From Oscillospiraceae bacterium (lineage in GTDB: Bacteria > Bacillota > Clostridia > Oscillospirales > Ruminococcaceae): 64,000 nucleotides of DNA. The stretch is from contig JAGAWT010000003.1 of assembly GCA_018110985.1 (NCBI GenBank), positions 62,001 through 126,000 on the forward strand, in the 5' to 3' direction. The position numbers and the translations under genes are program-made. The notes under the pieces are model-generated. The model saw nothing but the letters and a program-made list of their open reading frames with translations, made no database searches and had not been told where the DNA came from. Every line of letters begins with the position of its first letter. Position 1 is the stretch's first letter. Shown here piece after piece: positions 33,020 through 42,380 of the stretch.

Positions 33020-34564
33020 ATGAAAACCACAATAATAGGTGCGGGTCCTGCCGGGCTTACGGCAGCATATGAGCTTTTAAAGCGTGCTCCGGAGACGGAA
33101 GTAGTCATCCTTGAGGAAACAGATGCCATCGGCGGCATATCCCGGACGGTGCGTTATAAAAACAACCGCATGGATATAGGCGGTCACCGCTTTTTCTCCA
33201 AGATAGACCGTGTCAACAGGATGTGGGAGGAGCTTATGCCCCTGCAAGGCTCACCCTCCTTCGACGACAAGAAGCTGGGACGCTGTCATGAAATGGCCGA
33301 GGGCGGTCCCGACCCGGAAAAGACCGACCGTGTCATGCTCAAGCGCACAAGGGTCTCCCGTATCTACTTTGACCGCAAGTTTTTTGATTATCCCGTCAGC
33401 GCAAAGGTATTCACCCAGATGGGACCCGGCATGATGATAAAAGCAGGCCTCAGCTACCTGCTCTCCTGCTTCAGAAAGCTGCCGGAGGATAATCTGGAAA
33501 ACTTCTACATCAATCGCTTCGGCAGGGTGCTGTATTCCATGTTCTTTGAGGGATATACAGCCAAGCTGTGGGGGCGCCATCCCTCCCGTATATCCGCCGA
33601 CTGGGGCGCACAGCGTGTAAAGGGGCTGTCCGTACTGGCTGTGGCAAAGGATATGCTGCAAAAGATATTCGGTGCCAAGTCCGACAAGGTGGAGACTTCT
33701 CTCATAGGAGAGTTTGAATATCCCAAATACGGTCCCGGTCAGCTTTGGGAGACCTGTGCCGAGGAGATACGCAGAATGGGCGGAAAGATCCTTTTCGGCT
33801 GCTCCGTCAAGCGCATACTCACCGATGACGGAAAAGTAAGCGCCGTTGTATACGAACATGACGGGCACACCTACACCGAGGAGGGGGATGTGTTCTTCTC
33901 CTCCATGCCCCTTAAAGATCTGGTGCTGGGCATGAACGCCCCCGAACGTGTGGAAAAGGTGGCGGAGGGACTGCCTTACAGGGATTTTGTCACTATCGGT
34001 ATGAAGGTGGACAGGCTCGCCCTGAAAAACAGGACAGATATGAGGACCCTCGGCAATATCGTTCCCGACTGCTGGATATATGTGCAGGATCCCGGCATGA
34101 AGATGGGACGTATACAGATCTTCAACAACTGGTCTCCCTACCTTGTGGGGGATCCGGAAAAATATGTGTGGCTGGGGCTTGAATTCTTCTGCGAGGAGGG
34201 GGATAAGTTCTGGACCATGGATGAGCGTGACTTTGCACTTCTGGCTGCGGATGAACTGGTGAAGATGGGTGTCATATCCTCAAAGAAGGATGTGCGTGAC
34301 TATCACCTGGAACGTGTTAAAAAGGCATATCCCGCCTATTTTGATACCTATTCCGACATTGACACTGTCACGGACTACATAGACACCTTTGACAACCTCT
34401 ACTGCATAGGCAGGAACGGTCAGCACCGTTACAACAATATGGACCATTCCATGATGACAGCCTTTGAGAGCGTGGACAACATCCTCTCCGGCAAGAAGAC
34501 AAAGGAAAATGTCTGGAACGTGAACACCGAGCAGGAGTATCACGAGAGCAAAAAGGAAGCCTGA
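33020..34564 (+). CDS. FAD-dependent oxidoreductase related to UDP-galactopyranose mutase
   Basis: The N-terminal FAD site ([18 protein letters not shown], then [13 protein letters not shown]) and [10 protein letters not shown] place it in the amine-oxidase-like flavoprotein group. [25 protein letters not shown] and [14 protein letters not shown] belong to a subfamily found in polysaccharide clusters, often annotated NAD(P)/FAD-dependent oxidoreductase or UDP-galactopyranose-mutase-like. UGM converts UDP-galactopyranose to the furanose form. At 514 residues it is longer than classical UGM (about 370-400). The exact reaction is uncertain; a sugar-modifying step for the glycan is likely. Confidence 0.75.
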   Translation: MKTTIIGAGPAGLTAAYELLKRAPETEVVILEETDAIGGISRTVRYKNNRMDIGGHRFFSKIDRVNRMWEELMPLQGSPSFDDKKLGRCHEMAEGGPDPEKTDRVMLKRTRVSRIYFDRKFFDYPVSAKVFTQMGPGMMIKAGLSYLLSCFRKLPEDNLENFYINRFGRVLYSMFFEGYTAKLWGRHPSRISADWGAQRVKGLSVLAVAKDMLQKIFGAKSDKVETSLIGEFEYPKYGPGQLWETCAEEIRRMGGKILFGCSVKRILTDDGKVSAVVYEHDGHTYTEEGDVFFSSMPLKDLVLGMNAPERVEKVAEGLPYRDFVTIGMKVDRLALKNRTDMRTLGNIVPDCWIYVQDPGMKMGRIQIFNNWSPYLVGDPEKYVWLGLEFFCEEGDKFWTMDERDFALLAADELVKMGVISSKKDVRDYHLERVKKAYPAYFDTYSDIDTVTDYIDTFDNLYCIGRNGQHRYNNMDHSMMTAFESVDNILSGKKTKENVWNVNTEQEYHESKKEA

Positions 34565-34714
34565 CCGTCTTCCGTGACATTTACAGGGACATAGGATGCA
34601 GGGCGGATCGGACGGGGAAAGGCATGGAAAAGTGCCATTACTGACATATGCCGGTACATCGGTGAACTATCGGTGATGTCTCCGTCTGCAAAGCCTTTTC
34701 GGGAGTGTAGCGAC

Positions 34715-35392
34715 ATGAATGGAAAGCTGCTTTTATCTGTCATAATGAACACAGCCATCGTGCTTATGGTTGCAGCGGGGCTTGTGATATCCTTTACCGC
34801 GCGGGGTGATACATCCACCTTTCAGGGGGACAGACTGGGTATATTCATTTACTTTACGGTAGATTCCAATGTGCTTTGCGCAATAGTCTCCGCCATATAT
34901 GTATACCTTGCGCTCAGGCACAAAAACGCAGCGGATATACCGAAGGCAGGGTATGTACTGCGCCTTGTTTCTACGGTGGGTGTCCTTGTCACTCTCTTTG
35001 TGACCGTGTTTTTCCTTGCACCTTCCGCAAAAGGCGGACTTCCCGCTCTGCTGACAAATGCAAACTTTTTCTTTCATCTGGTGGTGCCTCTTACATCCAT
35101 TGTTTCCTTTGCGCTTTTTGAGGGAACGGAGGTCATCGGTTTCAGAGACTGCCTGTGGGGCATAGCGCCCGTTTTCCTGTACTCTGTATTCTACGCAGGG
35201 CGCATACTCGCCAATCTTGACGGGGGAAAGGTCGTGCCGTCCTATGATTTCTATGGCTTCTTAAAAGGCGGGGTGCAGTTCCTGCCGCTGGTACTGATAA
35301 TAATGTACAGCTTTTCCTATGTTCTGGCTGTATCGTCCATGGGTCTGAACAGACTTGGGCTTTGGGTGTCAAACGGACATTCCGGCAAATAG
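34715..35392 (+). CDS. Pr6Pr-like six-helix membrane protein
   Basis: The 225-residue protein has six membrane segments with FIYFTVDSNVLCAIVSAIYV, FFHLVVPLTSIVSFALFEG and CLWGIAPVFLYSVFYAG. This is the pattern of the Pr6Pr/FAR-17a-like group of small membrane proteins with unknown activity. The ATG at 34715 is used (GGGAG nine bases before); an earlier ATG at 34673 would add 14 polar residues before the first helix. It stands between the UGM-like flavoprotein and a GNAT gene. No catalytic residues can be named. Confidence 0.6.
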   Translation: MNGKLLLSVIMNTAIVLMVAAGLVISFTARGDTSTFQGDRLGIFIYFTVDSNVLCAIVSAIYVYLALRHKNAADIPKAGYVLRLVSTVGVLVTLFVTVFFLAPSAKGGLPALLTNANFFFHLVVPLTSIVSFALFEGTEVIGFRDCLWGIAPVFLYSVFYAGRILANLDGGKVVPSYDFYGFLKGGVQFLPLVLIIMYSFSYVLAVSSMGLNRLGLWVSNGHSGK

Positions 35393-35455
35393 TGCCGCCT
35401 GAGGAGTTATGGGCGCATACAGCTCAGGTCGTTCGGGATATTGTGGGGGAGTTAC

Positions 35456-35863
35456 ATGGAAATAAAGCGTGTGTCGGAGACCGACAGGGTCGATGAGTTT
35501 ATAAACACGGAGTTTTCGGATCATGCTGTCCATTGTGATGTGGAGCTCAACTATGAGGAGTTTTGCTTTATTGCAGAGGATGAGGGCAGTATAGCCGGAG
35601 TTATCACAGGCCGTGCCTACTACAATGAGGTACATATCGGAGATCTGATAGTTTGCAAGGCTCACAGGAGAAAAGGCGTCGGCAGCAGGCTCGTTGCTGC
35701 CGTGGAAGATGCGTATAAGGGAAAGGGCTATGAGAAGATAGCACTTACGACTTTTGGCTTTCAGGCGCCTGAGTTTTACAAAAAGCTCGGATATGAACCG
35801 GAATTTGTCCGTGAGGACAAGGATCCGAAGCTCAGCAAGTATTTCTATCTGAAGAAGATCTGA
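35456..35863 (+). CDS. GNAT-family N-acetyltransferase
   Basis: The 135-residue protein has the GNAT order of beta strands, with the acetyl-CoA site VCKAHRRKGVGSRLVAAVED (the RxxGxG/A loop) and the C-terminal FYKKLGYEPEF. It transfers an acetyl group from acetyl-CoA to an amine whose identity is not shown. The ATG at 35456 follows GGGGGAG at close spacing; a short upstream extension is unlikely. In this cluster an aminosugar is a possible substrate. Confidence 0.85.
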   Translation: MEIKRVSETDRVDEFINTEFSDHAVHCDVELNYEEFCFIAEDEGSIAGVITGRAYYNEVHIGDLIVCKAHRRKGVGSRLVAAVEDAYKGKGYEKIALTTFGFQAPEFYKKLGYEPEFVREDKDPKLSKYFYLKKI

Positions 35864-35943
35864 ACAGGGATCGCAGGAAGGGCTGCAAAAGGGAAAAGCT
35901 TAAGCGGAGATCGTACAGCGATTTTATGACGGATCGAAAAAGC

Positions 35944-36033
35944 GTACCTGCAAACAGGCACAGGTGAGATATGGCAGTTACTTGAAAGATATCGTTTTAT
36001 AGTGCGATGCGATCTAAGTAAGACAGCAGGTAC
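35944..36033 (+). ncRNA. Candidate structured leader ahead of the GH5 lipoprotein gene
   Basis: GTACCTGC (35944-35951) and GCAGGTAC (36026-36033) are perfect inverted repeats enclosing further nested pairs: TTACTT (35978-35983) with AAGTAA (36016-36021), AGAT (35987-35990) with ATCT (36012-36015), and ATCG (35991-35994) with CGAT (36005-36008) around a 10-base loop. All helices are nested and compatible. It occupies the 265-base gap before the GH5 gene, whose ATG is 95 bases further on. No known riboswitch consensus was recognised. Confidence 0.35.
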
Positions 36034-36128
36034 AGAGAAAAGCAAAAGGATAATAACAGATATTTACTGTCGGCCTGAATGACAGGGCGGCATTATCGAC
36101 AAAAAACAAGCAGGGAAAGAGATGCTTT

Positions 36129-37310
36129 ATGAAAAACAGGATAGCAGCACTTATCACATCCTCAGCCATGCTACTTCTTTCCGCCTGCGGGGGAGCGGGC
36201 AGCAGCAGTACCGGCAGCAGTGAAAACGCCATAACATCCGCCGTGTCATCCGAGGAGGATATTTCAAGCGCCAGGGTGTATACGGAAGGAACAAAGCTGA
36301 TGGTGGACGGGAAAGAATTCTGGGTGAACGGTGTCAACACTCCGTGGCAGCACTGGAACGACTTCGGCGGGAAAATGGATGCAGAATTCTGGGACGGTCA
36401 GTTTGCCCGTATGGCAGCCGATCATATCAACTGTACCCGTATATGGGTGAACTGCACGGGTGAGAACATCGTCCGTCTAAAGACCACCGGCGAGATAAAG
36501 GAAGTAAACGAGAAACACTGGGAGGATCTGGATAAGCTCTTTGCCATTGCTGAAAAATACAAGGTCTATGTGATGCCTACCATCCTGTCCTTCGATCACT
36601 TCAAGGAGACAAACGGCGGAGCGGACAAATGGCGCACCCTTGTACAGTCAAAGGAAATGAGCGACGCCTTTGCCGAGACCTATGTAAAGGAATTCTGCCG
36701 CAGGTATGGAGACAACGAGTACATTTTCTGTATCGACCTTATGAACGAACCGGACTGGGTACACGAAAACGACGAGTGCGGGAAGATAGGCTGGGAAGAC
36801 CTATGCTATTTCTTCGGCACCTGTGCGGCTGCTGTACACGAAAGCTGCGACACTCTTGTGACCGTTGGCACCGGCATGATAAAGTACAACTCAGACAAAT
36901 ATGACGGCAATTATTTTTCGGACAAGTTCCTTAAAGAGATCACAGGCAGGGACGGAGCATATCTTGACCTGTACAGTCCCCATTACTATATGTGGGAAAA
37001 GTCATTTCTGGGCTTTCCTTTTGACCGGAGCCCCACGGATTTCGGACTGGACGGCACAAAGCCGGTTGTTACGGGAGAAACTCCCAATGATGACGAAAAG
37101 GAGTCCGGCATGACTGCCGCCGAAAAATACCGTTCCTCCTACGATAACGGCTGGAACGGCGTGATGGTTTGGATGGAGTACAGAGAAGGTACGGAGGAAG
37201 TGTGGCATGAATATGCTCTCACAGCCGAGGCGACAAATGCCATTTACGACTACATCCCCGAAAAGGTGGATCCTCTGGAAGTACATTCGGAAATGGGGGA
37301 AGCTGCGTAA
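36129..37310 (+). CDS. GH5-family glycoside hydrolase lipoprotein
   Basis: A signal peptide ends in the lipobox LSAC (Cys near residue 20). A Ser/Gly-rich linker precedes a (beta/alpha)8 domain of GH5 type: WVNGVNTPWQHW, NCTRIWVNCTGE, MNEPDW (acid/base Glu) near residue 206, YSPHYYMWE, and VTGETPN (probable nucleophile Glu) near 318, then GWNGVMVWME. Many members cut mannan or other beta-glycans. It has 393 residues and is anchored outside the cell. Its place inside an exopolysaccharide cluster suggests it trims or releases the exported polymer rather than only digesting plant fibre; that is inference. Confidence 0.82.
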   Translation: MKNRIAALITSSAMLLLSACGGAGSSSTGSSENAITSAVSSEEDISSARVYTEGTKLMVDGKEFWVNGVNTPWQHWNDFGGKMDAEFWDGQFARMAADHINCTRIWVNCTGENIVRLKTTGEIKEVNEKHWEDLDKLFAIAEKYKVYVMPTILSFDHFKETNGGADKWRTLVQSKEMSDAFAETYVKEFCRRYGDNEYIFCIDLMNEPDWVHENDECGKIGWEDLCYFFGTCAAAVHESCDTLVTVGTGMIKYNSDKYDGNYFSDKFLKEITGRDGAYLDLYSPHYYMWEKSFLGFPFDRSPTDFGLDGTKPVVTGETPNDDEKESGMTAAEKYRSSYDNGWNGVMVWMEYREGTEEVWHEYALTAEATNAIYDYIPEKVDPLEVHSEMGEAA

Positions 37311-37393
37311 AGGAAGTGTTAAAACAATAGTATTGCTCTATTTCTCATGGGATCAGTAGTATTTATTTTAGTAAACATAGAGGGATTTGAATT

Positions 37394-38584
37394 ATGCCAG
37401 AACAAAACATACGTGCTTTATCTTCAAAAAAGCGAGTGTTGATGGTTCATAATTTTTATCAGATTGATGGTGGTGAACATACAGTTTTTTACAATGAACT
37501 AAATCTCCTCAGAAATCATGAACATGATGTCTTTGAATATACAAGAAGCAATAATGAGTTGAAAGAGTCGAAGTTAAAGCTGTTCCTTTCACCTATATCC
37601 GCAATTTGGTCGTTAAAAACATATAGAGACATTAAAGAGAGCATAAAAAAGTGGAAAATAGATATTGTTCATTGTCACAATACATTTCCGCTAATATCAC
37701 CTTCTGTTTATTATGCAGCAAGAAAATGTGGGGTACCAGTAGTACAGACTGTTCATAATTTTAGATTTATTTGTCCAAATGGAGTTTTGTTTTGTAAAGG
37801 ACATATATGTGAATTATGTCGTGAGAAACGAAGTTTTAAAGATGCAATAAAAAATAAATGTTATCGTGGGTCAAGAATTCAGACATTAATAGTAGTTGCA
37901 ATGCTTAAAATCCACAGAGCCATTGGAACTTATAACAGGATCAACTATATTTTTTTGACCGAATTTAATAAAAAGAAATTTAAAGATTTTGTAGATATTG
38001 ATGGCAGTAATGTCTTTGTAAAGCCTAATTTTGTTGATGCTAAACATAGTATGGTTAAAAAAGCAAGGAAAACAAAGTTTATTTATGCAGGGCGCCTTGA
38101 AGAAAATAAAGGGATTCTTTCTCTTATAGATATGTGGGGGTCACTTCCGGAGAATTATGAATTGCATATATATGGCGAGGGGGCATGTAGGGAAAAAGTT
38201 AAAGAAAAGATTTGTGGGCGTGATAATATAACTTACTTTGGTCTACAGGAAAGATGGCGTGTAGCAGAAGATCAGATTGATTCAACTGCAACAATAGTAC
38301 CGAGTGAATGTTATGAAACTTTTGGAATGGCGATACCCGAATGTTTTTCTAATGGGATACCTGTGATAGCCACAAAACTGGGTAATCTAAGAGATATGTT
38401 GGAAGAATCTAAAGGTGGAGAGGTTTACGAGATAGGAAATACGATGTCTTTTCAAAATGCTGTGGAAAAGGTAGTTAATAATTATGAAGAATACGCTAAT
38501 AATGCATATTTGTTTTATATGAAATATCTAACATCTGAAGAAAACTACAAAAGGTTGATCGAAATCTATGATAAGGCAAGGTAA
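37394..38584 (+). CDS. GT4-type glycosyltransferase (GT-B fold)
   Basis: The 396 residues start with VLMVHNFYQIDGGEHTVFYN, the acceptor-side motif of GT4 enzymes, and contain CHNTFPLISPSVYYAARKCG and VHNFRFICPNG. The nucleotide-sugar half follows: FIYAGRLEENKGI and PSECYETFGMAIPECFSNGIPV, with the conserved Glu-x7-Glu pair. It adds a sugar to the growing lipid-linked unit in the cytoplasm. This begins the strongly AT-rich block that continues to about 42.1 kb. The next gene starts just after its stop. Confidence 0.9.
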   Translation: MPEQNIRALSSKKRVLMVHNFYQIDGGEHTVFYNELNLLRNHEHDVFEYTRSNNELKESKLKLFLSPISAIWSLKTYRDIKESIKKWKIDIVHCHNTFPLISPSVYYAARKCGVPVVQTVHNFRFICPNGVLFCKGHICELCREKRSFKDAIKNKCYRGSRIQTLIVVAMLKIHRAIGTYNRINYIFLTEFNKKKFKDFVDIDGSNVFVKPNFVDAKHSMVKKARKTKFIYAGRLEENKGILSLIDMWGSLPENYELHIYGEGACREKVKEKICGRDNITYFGLQERWRVAEDQIDSTATIVPSECYETFGMAIPECFSNGIPVIATKLGNLRDMLEESKGGEVYEIGNTMSFQNAVEKVVNNYEEYANNAYLFYMKYLTSEENYKRLIEIYDKAR

Positions 38585-38585
38585 G

Positions 38586-39353
38586 ATGGATTCTGTGCTA
38601 AAAAGGGTGGATATCATAGGTGTCCCTATTTCCGCAGTAAATATGGAAAAATGTATGGAAATCATTTTTGGCGATTTTGAAAAAATAAGAGGAAAATACA
38701 TTTGTGTATCTAATGTTCATACGACAGTAATGGCACATGATGATCCGGAGTATTACAAGGTTCAGGCAGAAAGTTTAATGTCCGTGCCGGATGGAAAGCC
38801 TTTGTCCGTCATAGGTAAAATGCAATTTCCAGACATGGAAAGAGTTACAGGTCCAGATTTGATGAGAAAGATAATGTCTGAAAAAAAATATGTAAGACAT
38901 TTCTTTTACGGGAATAATAAATGTAACCTTGAAAAAATGATCAAGGTACTCAGGCAAAACTATCCTGATATAATTATTGTAGGTTATGAGCCCTCTGTTT
39001 TTCGTGTCATGAGTAAAAAAGAGGAGAATGATCTTGCTGAACGAATCAATAAAACAAAGCCGGATATTGTATGGGTCGCTTTGGGAGCACCTCGACAGGA
39101 ACTATTTTGTTATAGGATGAAAGATCACATAAATGGTTTGATGATCGGTGTTGGTGGCGCATTTAACATACTTGCCGGAATTATACCGGAGGCACCGGTG
39201 TGGATGCAGAAATTAAGTCTTGAATGGCTCTTTCGGTTGATACAGGAACCCAGAAGGCTATTTAAGCGTTATGCGATAAGTAACTCGAAATTTATTTGGT
39301 ATCTTATTACCAAAGAGAAACCGCGTTGTTTTGAAAAAAATGAGCATATATGA
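38586..39353 (+). CDS. WecG/TagA/CpsF-family glycosyltransferase (GT26)
   Basis: The 255 residues show the GT26 marks IIGVPISAVNMEKCMEIIF, SVPDGKPLSVIGK, GPDLMRKIM, VALGAPRQELF and IGVGGAFNILAG. The family transfers N-acetylmannosamine, glucosamine or similar sugars, usually to a polyprenyl-linked acceptor. The ATG at 38586 is preferred: it follows the GT4 stop directly with AAGG upstream; an ATG at 38568 would overlap the previous gene by 17 bases. It is part of the AT-rich block. Confidence 0.9.
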   Translation: MDSVLKRVDIIGVPISAVNMEKCMEIIFGDFEKIRGKYICVSNVHTTVMAHDDPEYYKVQAESLMSVPDGKPLSVIGKMQFPDMERVTGPDLMRKIMSEKKYVRHFFYGNNKCNLEKMIKVLRQNYPDIIIVGYEPSVFRVMSKKEENDLAERINKTKPDIVWVALGAPRQELFCYRMKDHINGLMIGVGGAFNILAGIIPEAPVWMQKLSLEWLFRLIQEPRRLFKRYAISNSKFIWYLITKEKPRCFEKNEHI

Positions 39354-39456
39354 CGGAAGACATTGATGATCATACTTGGTTTGTTTGATAAAAACGCTCA
39401 TTTATATACTGGATTGATATGGGAAGGATTGTACGATTATACCGCTTTCTTGATCA

Positions 39457-40611
39457 ATGGTTAATCATACTACAGATACTATGGCTATATACTATATTAC
39501 ATTTGGAACTCATCCAGAACTATATGACTATAATTTACAGTATAGTCCGGCTGCAAATCAAAAAAGTGATTATATAATTGATTTGTTGGATAGGATGAAT
39601 AAACCATATCACGTCATTTCATTATCAAGAACAGGTAATAAGGAACATATATGGTATCCGCAAAAAAGCATTAATTGTGGGAAAAATGGTACATATACTG
39701 TTTGGGGTATGATCGGAAAGCCGTTTAAAATGATGGGTGGAATACAAAGGATTATACGCAACATTCAGCTGCTCTCTTTTTTGATGTCATGCAAAAAAGA
39801 AGATACAATTATCGTATACCATTCTCTACTGATATCTAAAACAGTATCGAAAGCCAAAAAAATAATAGGTTTCAAACTTGTGATGGAACTGGAAGAAATA
39901 TATCAAGATGTTGTGGATTGTAGCAAAAGAGATGCTAAAGCGGAATTGGATGTGATTAATATAGCAGATAAATACATTTTATCTACAAGTATGTTAGAAA
40001 AAAAAATCAATCCTGAAAAAAAACGTATTGTGATCAATGGAACATATAGGGTTCAGCCTAAGCTTGAAGAACCTTTCAGCGAAGACAAGATACATTGCGT
40101 ATATGCGGGGACTTTTGATCCCACAAAAGGGGGGTTAGCTGCAGTTGATGCGGCTGAATTCTTGTCATCAGATTTTCATATGCATTTGCTTGGTTTTGGA
40201 TCCCAGAAACAGGTAGATGAATTGAAATCAAGAATGGCAGAAGTACAAAAAAAGACAGAGTGTACAATCAGTTTTGATGGCCTAAAAAGTGGAGAGGAAT
40301 ATATCCGTTATTTGCAAAAATGTCATATTGGGCTTTGCACACAAATACCTGATGCGCAGTATACAGAAACATCTTTCCCATCTAAAGTGCTTGTTTACCT
40401 TGCTAATGGATTACGAGTGTTATCGATCCGTATTCCAACCATAACTCAATCGCATATAGGGGATTTATTGTATTATTATGATAACCAGTCACCAATTGAA
40501 ATTGCAAAAGAAATAGAGAAAATTGATTGTTCAAAGCCATATGACAGCAGATCAAGATTAAAAGAGTTGGATAAAAGAACTGCTGATGGTTTTATGAGGA
40601 TGATAGACTAA
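39457..40611 (+). CDS. Glycosyltransferase (GT4-like, GT-B fold)
   Basis: The 384-residue protein has an N-terminal domain beginning IYYITFGTHPELYDYN. Its C-terminal donor domain is typical of GT4: CVYAGTFDPTKGGLAAVDAAEF, FHMHLLGFGSQ, SFDGLKSGEEYIRYLQKCHIG and TSFPSKVLVYLANGLRVL. The sugar is unknown. The start is uncertain: neither the ATG at 39457 nor the one at 39481 has a clear ribosome site. It lies in the AT-rich block between GT26 and the second flippase. Confidence 0.8.
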   Translation: MVNHTTDTMAIYYITFGTHPELYDYNLQYSPAANQKSDYIIDLLDRMNKPYHVISLSRTGNKEHIWYPQKSINCGKNGTYTVWGMIGKPFKMMGGIQRIIRNIQLLSFLMSCKKEDTIIVYHSLLISKTVSKAKKIIGFKLVMELEEIYQDVVDCSKRDAKAELDVINIADKYILSTSMLEKKINPEKKRIVINGTYRVQPKLEEPFSEDKIHCVYAGTFDPTKGGLAAVDAAEFLSSDFHMHLLGFGSQKQVDELKSRMAEVQKKTECTISFDGLKSGEEYIRYLQKCHIGLCTQIPDAQYTETSFPSKVLVYLANGLRVLSIRIPTITQSHIGDLLYYYDNQSPIEIAKEIEKIDCSKPYDSRSRLKELDKRTADGFMRMID

Positions 40612-40703
40612 TGATCCCGTTAGGAAATGAGAAAAAGAAACAATGTCATTGTATGATAATCTTATATCTGCTTTACTGAAAAGTAGGGAAGGCCTATATA
40701 GAA

Positions 40704-42050
40704 ATGCTTTTTAGATTTACACCGGATACAAAAGATAACTCGTTTATCGCTAAGAAAAATGTTACTGTTTCACTTGTGGTAAAAGGTGCATCGTTAATGG
40801 TCGCTTTTTTTACGACACCTGCATATTTGTATTACTTTAGTGCAGAAAGTGTTATGGGGGTTTGGTTTACTGTTTTATCGGTTTTGGCTTGGATTCTAAA
40901 TTGTGATATGGGTATTGGTAATGGATTGAGAAATAATTTGGTTTATGCTATTAATGCAAATGACTGGGACAAAGCAAAGAAGCTGATTTCATCGTCGTAT
41001 ATTTTTCTTGGCATTATAGGAGCAGCCATTTTACTCATACTTTTACTCATTGGGCTCATTATAAACTGGAATGTTGTTTTTAACATTGAAACCAAAATAA
41101 TCGATCGCCAAACAATGACAAAGGTGATGAGTGTATTAATAGTATCCATTATTCTTCAATTTTTCTTGCGACTGGTAACATCGATTCTATATGCATTGCA
41201 GGAAGCTTTTTTGCCTGGTTTGCTAAACCTGATAACAAATGTTATATTATTATGCTATGTAAATATTGCGAATTTTTTGGGTATAAATGATAGTATCGTT
41301 CGCTTAGCGATTGTTTATTTATTTGCAGTTAATATACCATTGATGGTAGCAACAGTATGGGTATTTGTGAAGAAACTCCCGCATTCTCGCCCATCATATA
41401 AATATTACAATAAACAATATGCTTCACAGGTAATAAAGGTGGGGTCTACCTTTTTGTGGCTACAATTAGTTGCTATGGTGGTTGACAACACGAATAATTA
41501 TCTTATTGCATTGTTTATTGGAAGTGATGCAGTTGTCGAATATCAATTATATAACAGTATTTTTGGGGTACCGATAACGCTACTAATAATCTATGCTACA
41601 TCTATATGGTCGACTATTACTAAGGCAAAGGCAGAGAGCAATTATTCATGGATTAAATCAAACTATAAAAAATCCATGATAATAATGACTTTAATAGTTG
41701 TTTCTGAATTGTTGATTATACTCTTTATCCAACTTATTTTTAATATATGGCTTGGAGAAAAGACCATAATTGTGAACTATAAAGTAGCAGCTATTATGGC
41801 TTTATATTCAAGTGTTATGGGATTAAGAACTATATTATGTGCATATTCTAATGGTCTTTGTGAACTGAAAATACAAATCAAATATATGACTATTGGTGCA
41901 GTAACTAATATTCCAATTGCATATTTCATTTCAAGAATATATGATAGCTATTTGGCTATTGTTATTGCAAATATTATTTCTATGATTCCTTTTTGCGTTA
42001 TACAGTTGCAATGGTGCCATTTGAATGTTGTAAAACACAAGCAGGCTTAG
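40704..42050 (+). CDS. Polysaccharide flippase (Wzx/MOP superfamily), second copy
   Basis: The 448 residues have about 12 membrane segments. The N-terminus (NVTVSLVVKGASLMVAFF, ESVMGVWFTVLSVLAWILNCD, GIGNGLRNNLVYAINANDW) is typical of the Wzx-like exporters of O-antigen and teichoic-acid type clusters. It flips the lipid-linked repeat unit outward. It is distinct from the first flippase at 25441-26853 in both sequence and base composition (this one is very AT-rich), so the cluster may make two glycans or be a mosaic. Confidence 0.88.
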   Translation: MLFRFTPDTKDNSFIAKKNVTVSLVVKGASLMVAFFTTPAYLYYFSAESVMGVWFTVLSVLAWILNCDMGIGNGLRNNLVYAINANDWDKAKKLISSSYIFLGIIGAAILLILLLIGLIINWNVVFNIETKIIDRQTMTKVMSVLIVSIILQFFLRLVTSILYALQEAFLPGLLNLITNVILLCYVNIANFLGINDSIVRLAIVYLFAVNIPLMVATVWVFVKKLPHSRPSYKYYNKQYASQVIKVGSTFLWLQLVAMVVDNTNNYLIALFIGSDAVVEYQLYNSIFGVPITLLIIYATSIWSTITKAKAESNYSWIKSNYKKSMIIMTLIVVSELLIILFIQLIFNIWLGEKTIIVNYKVAAIMALYSSVMGLRTILCAYSNGLCELKIQIKYMTIGAVTNIPIAYFISRIYDSYLAIVIANIISMIPFCVIQLQWCHLNVVKHKQA

Positions 42051-42214
42051 TACCGTATGCTTTTATGACTTGAAAGAGTTATATCGTAATCGTAGAATAA
42101 AATGCAGCTTTAAAAAGGAAAACTTATGTATAATAACCCCAACTATCTTCATAAACAAAATTGAAGTATCTTATATAGCCTATGGAGTTATTATACAACT
42201 ATAAGGAGAACAAA

Positions 42215-42265
42215 ATGAAAGCCAATATAACTACGATCATAGCAACCAAGCACGAATTGCGGTAA
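42215..42265 (+). CDS. 16-residue open frame with strong ribosome site (leader peptide or gene remnant)
   Basis: AAGGAG lies six bases before an ATG at 42215, which encodes MKANITTIIATKHELR and stops at 42263-42265, 30 bases before a long hairpin. A good ribosome site in front of so short a frame suggests either a regulatory peptide or the retained start of a lost gene at the edge of the AT-rich block. The rest of 42051-42380 holds only the hairpin at 42296-42336. Confidence 0.3.
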   Translation: MKANITTIIATKHELR

Positions 42266-42295
42266 GTGTAAAATAGTTCGTTTCTTCCAATACAA

Positions 42296-42336
42296 AACAA
42301 CATTCACCGATACATCTCTGATCGGTGAGTGTTGTT
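42296..42336. terminator. Long hairpin between the glycan cluster and the sigma/sensor unit
   Basis: A 16-base stem (42296-42311 with 42321-42336, one G-U pair) closes a 9-base loop. On the minus strand it is followed by TTGTTTTG, so it most likely ends transcription of the anti-sigma-like gene; it may also stop transcripts from the plus strand. Confidence 0.6.
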
Positions 42337-42380
42337 GTATAAAGGGAGCGGATCATTTGGCGGAAACGGTCTGCATACAA

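Noticed and set aside
35944-36033. Possible cyclic-di-GMP or other known riboswitch before the GH5 gene
   Set aside because: The conserved cores of the riboswitch classes I know were not found, so it was kept only as an unnamed structured element.
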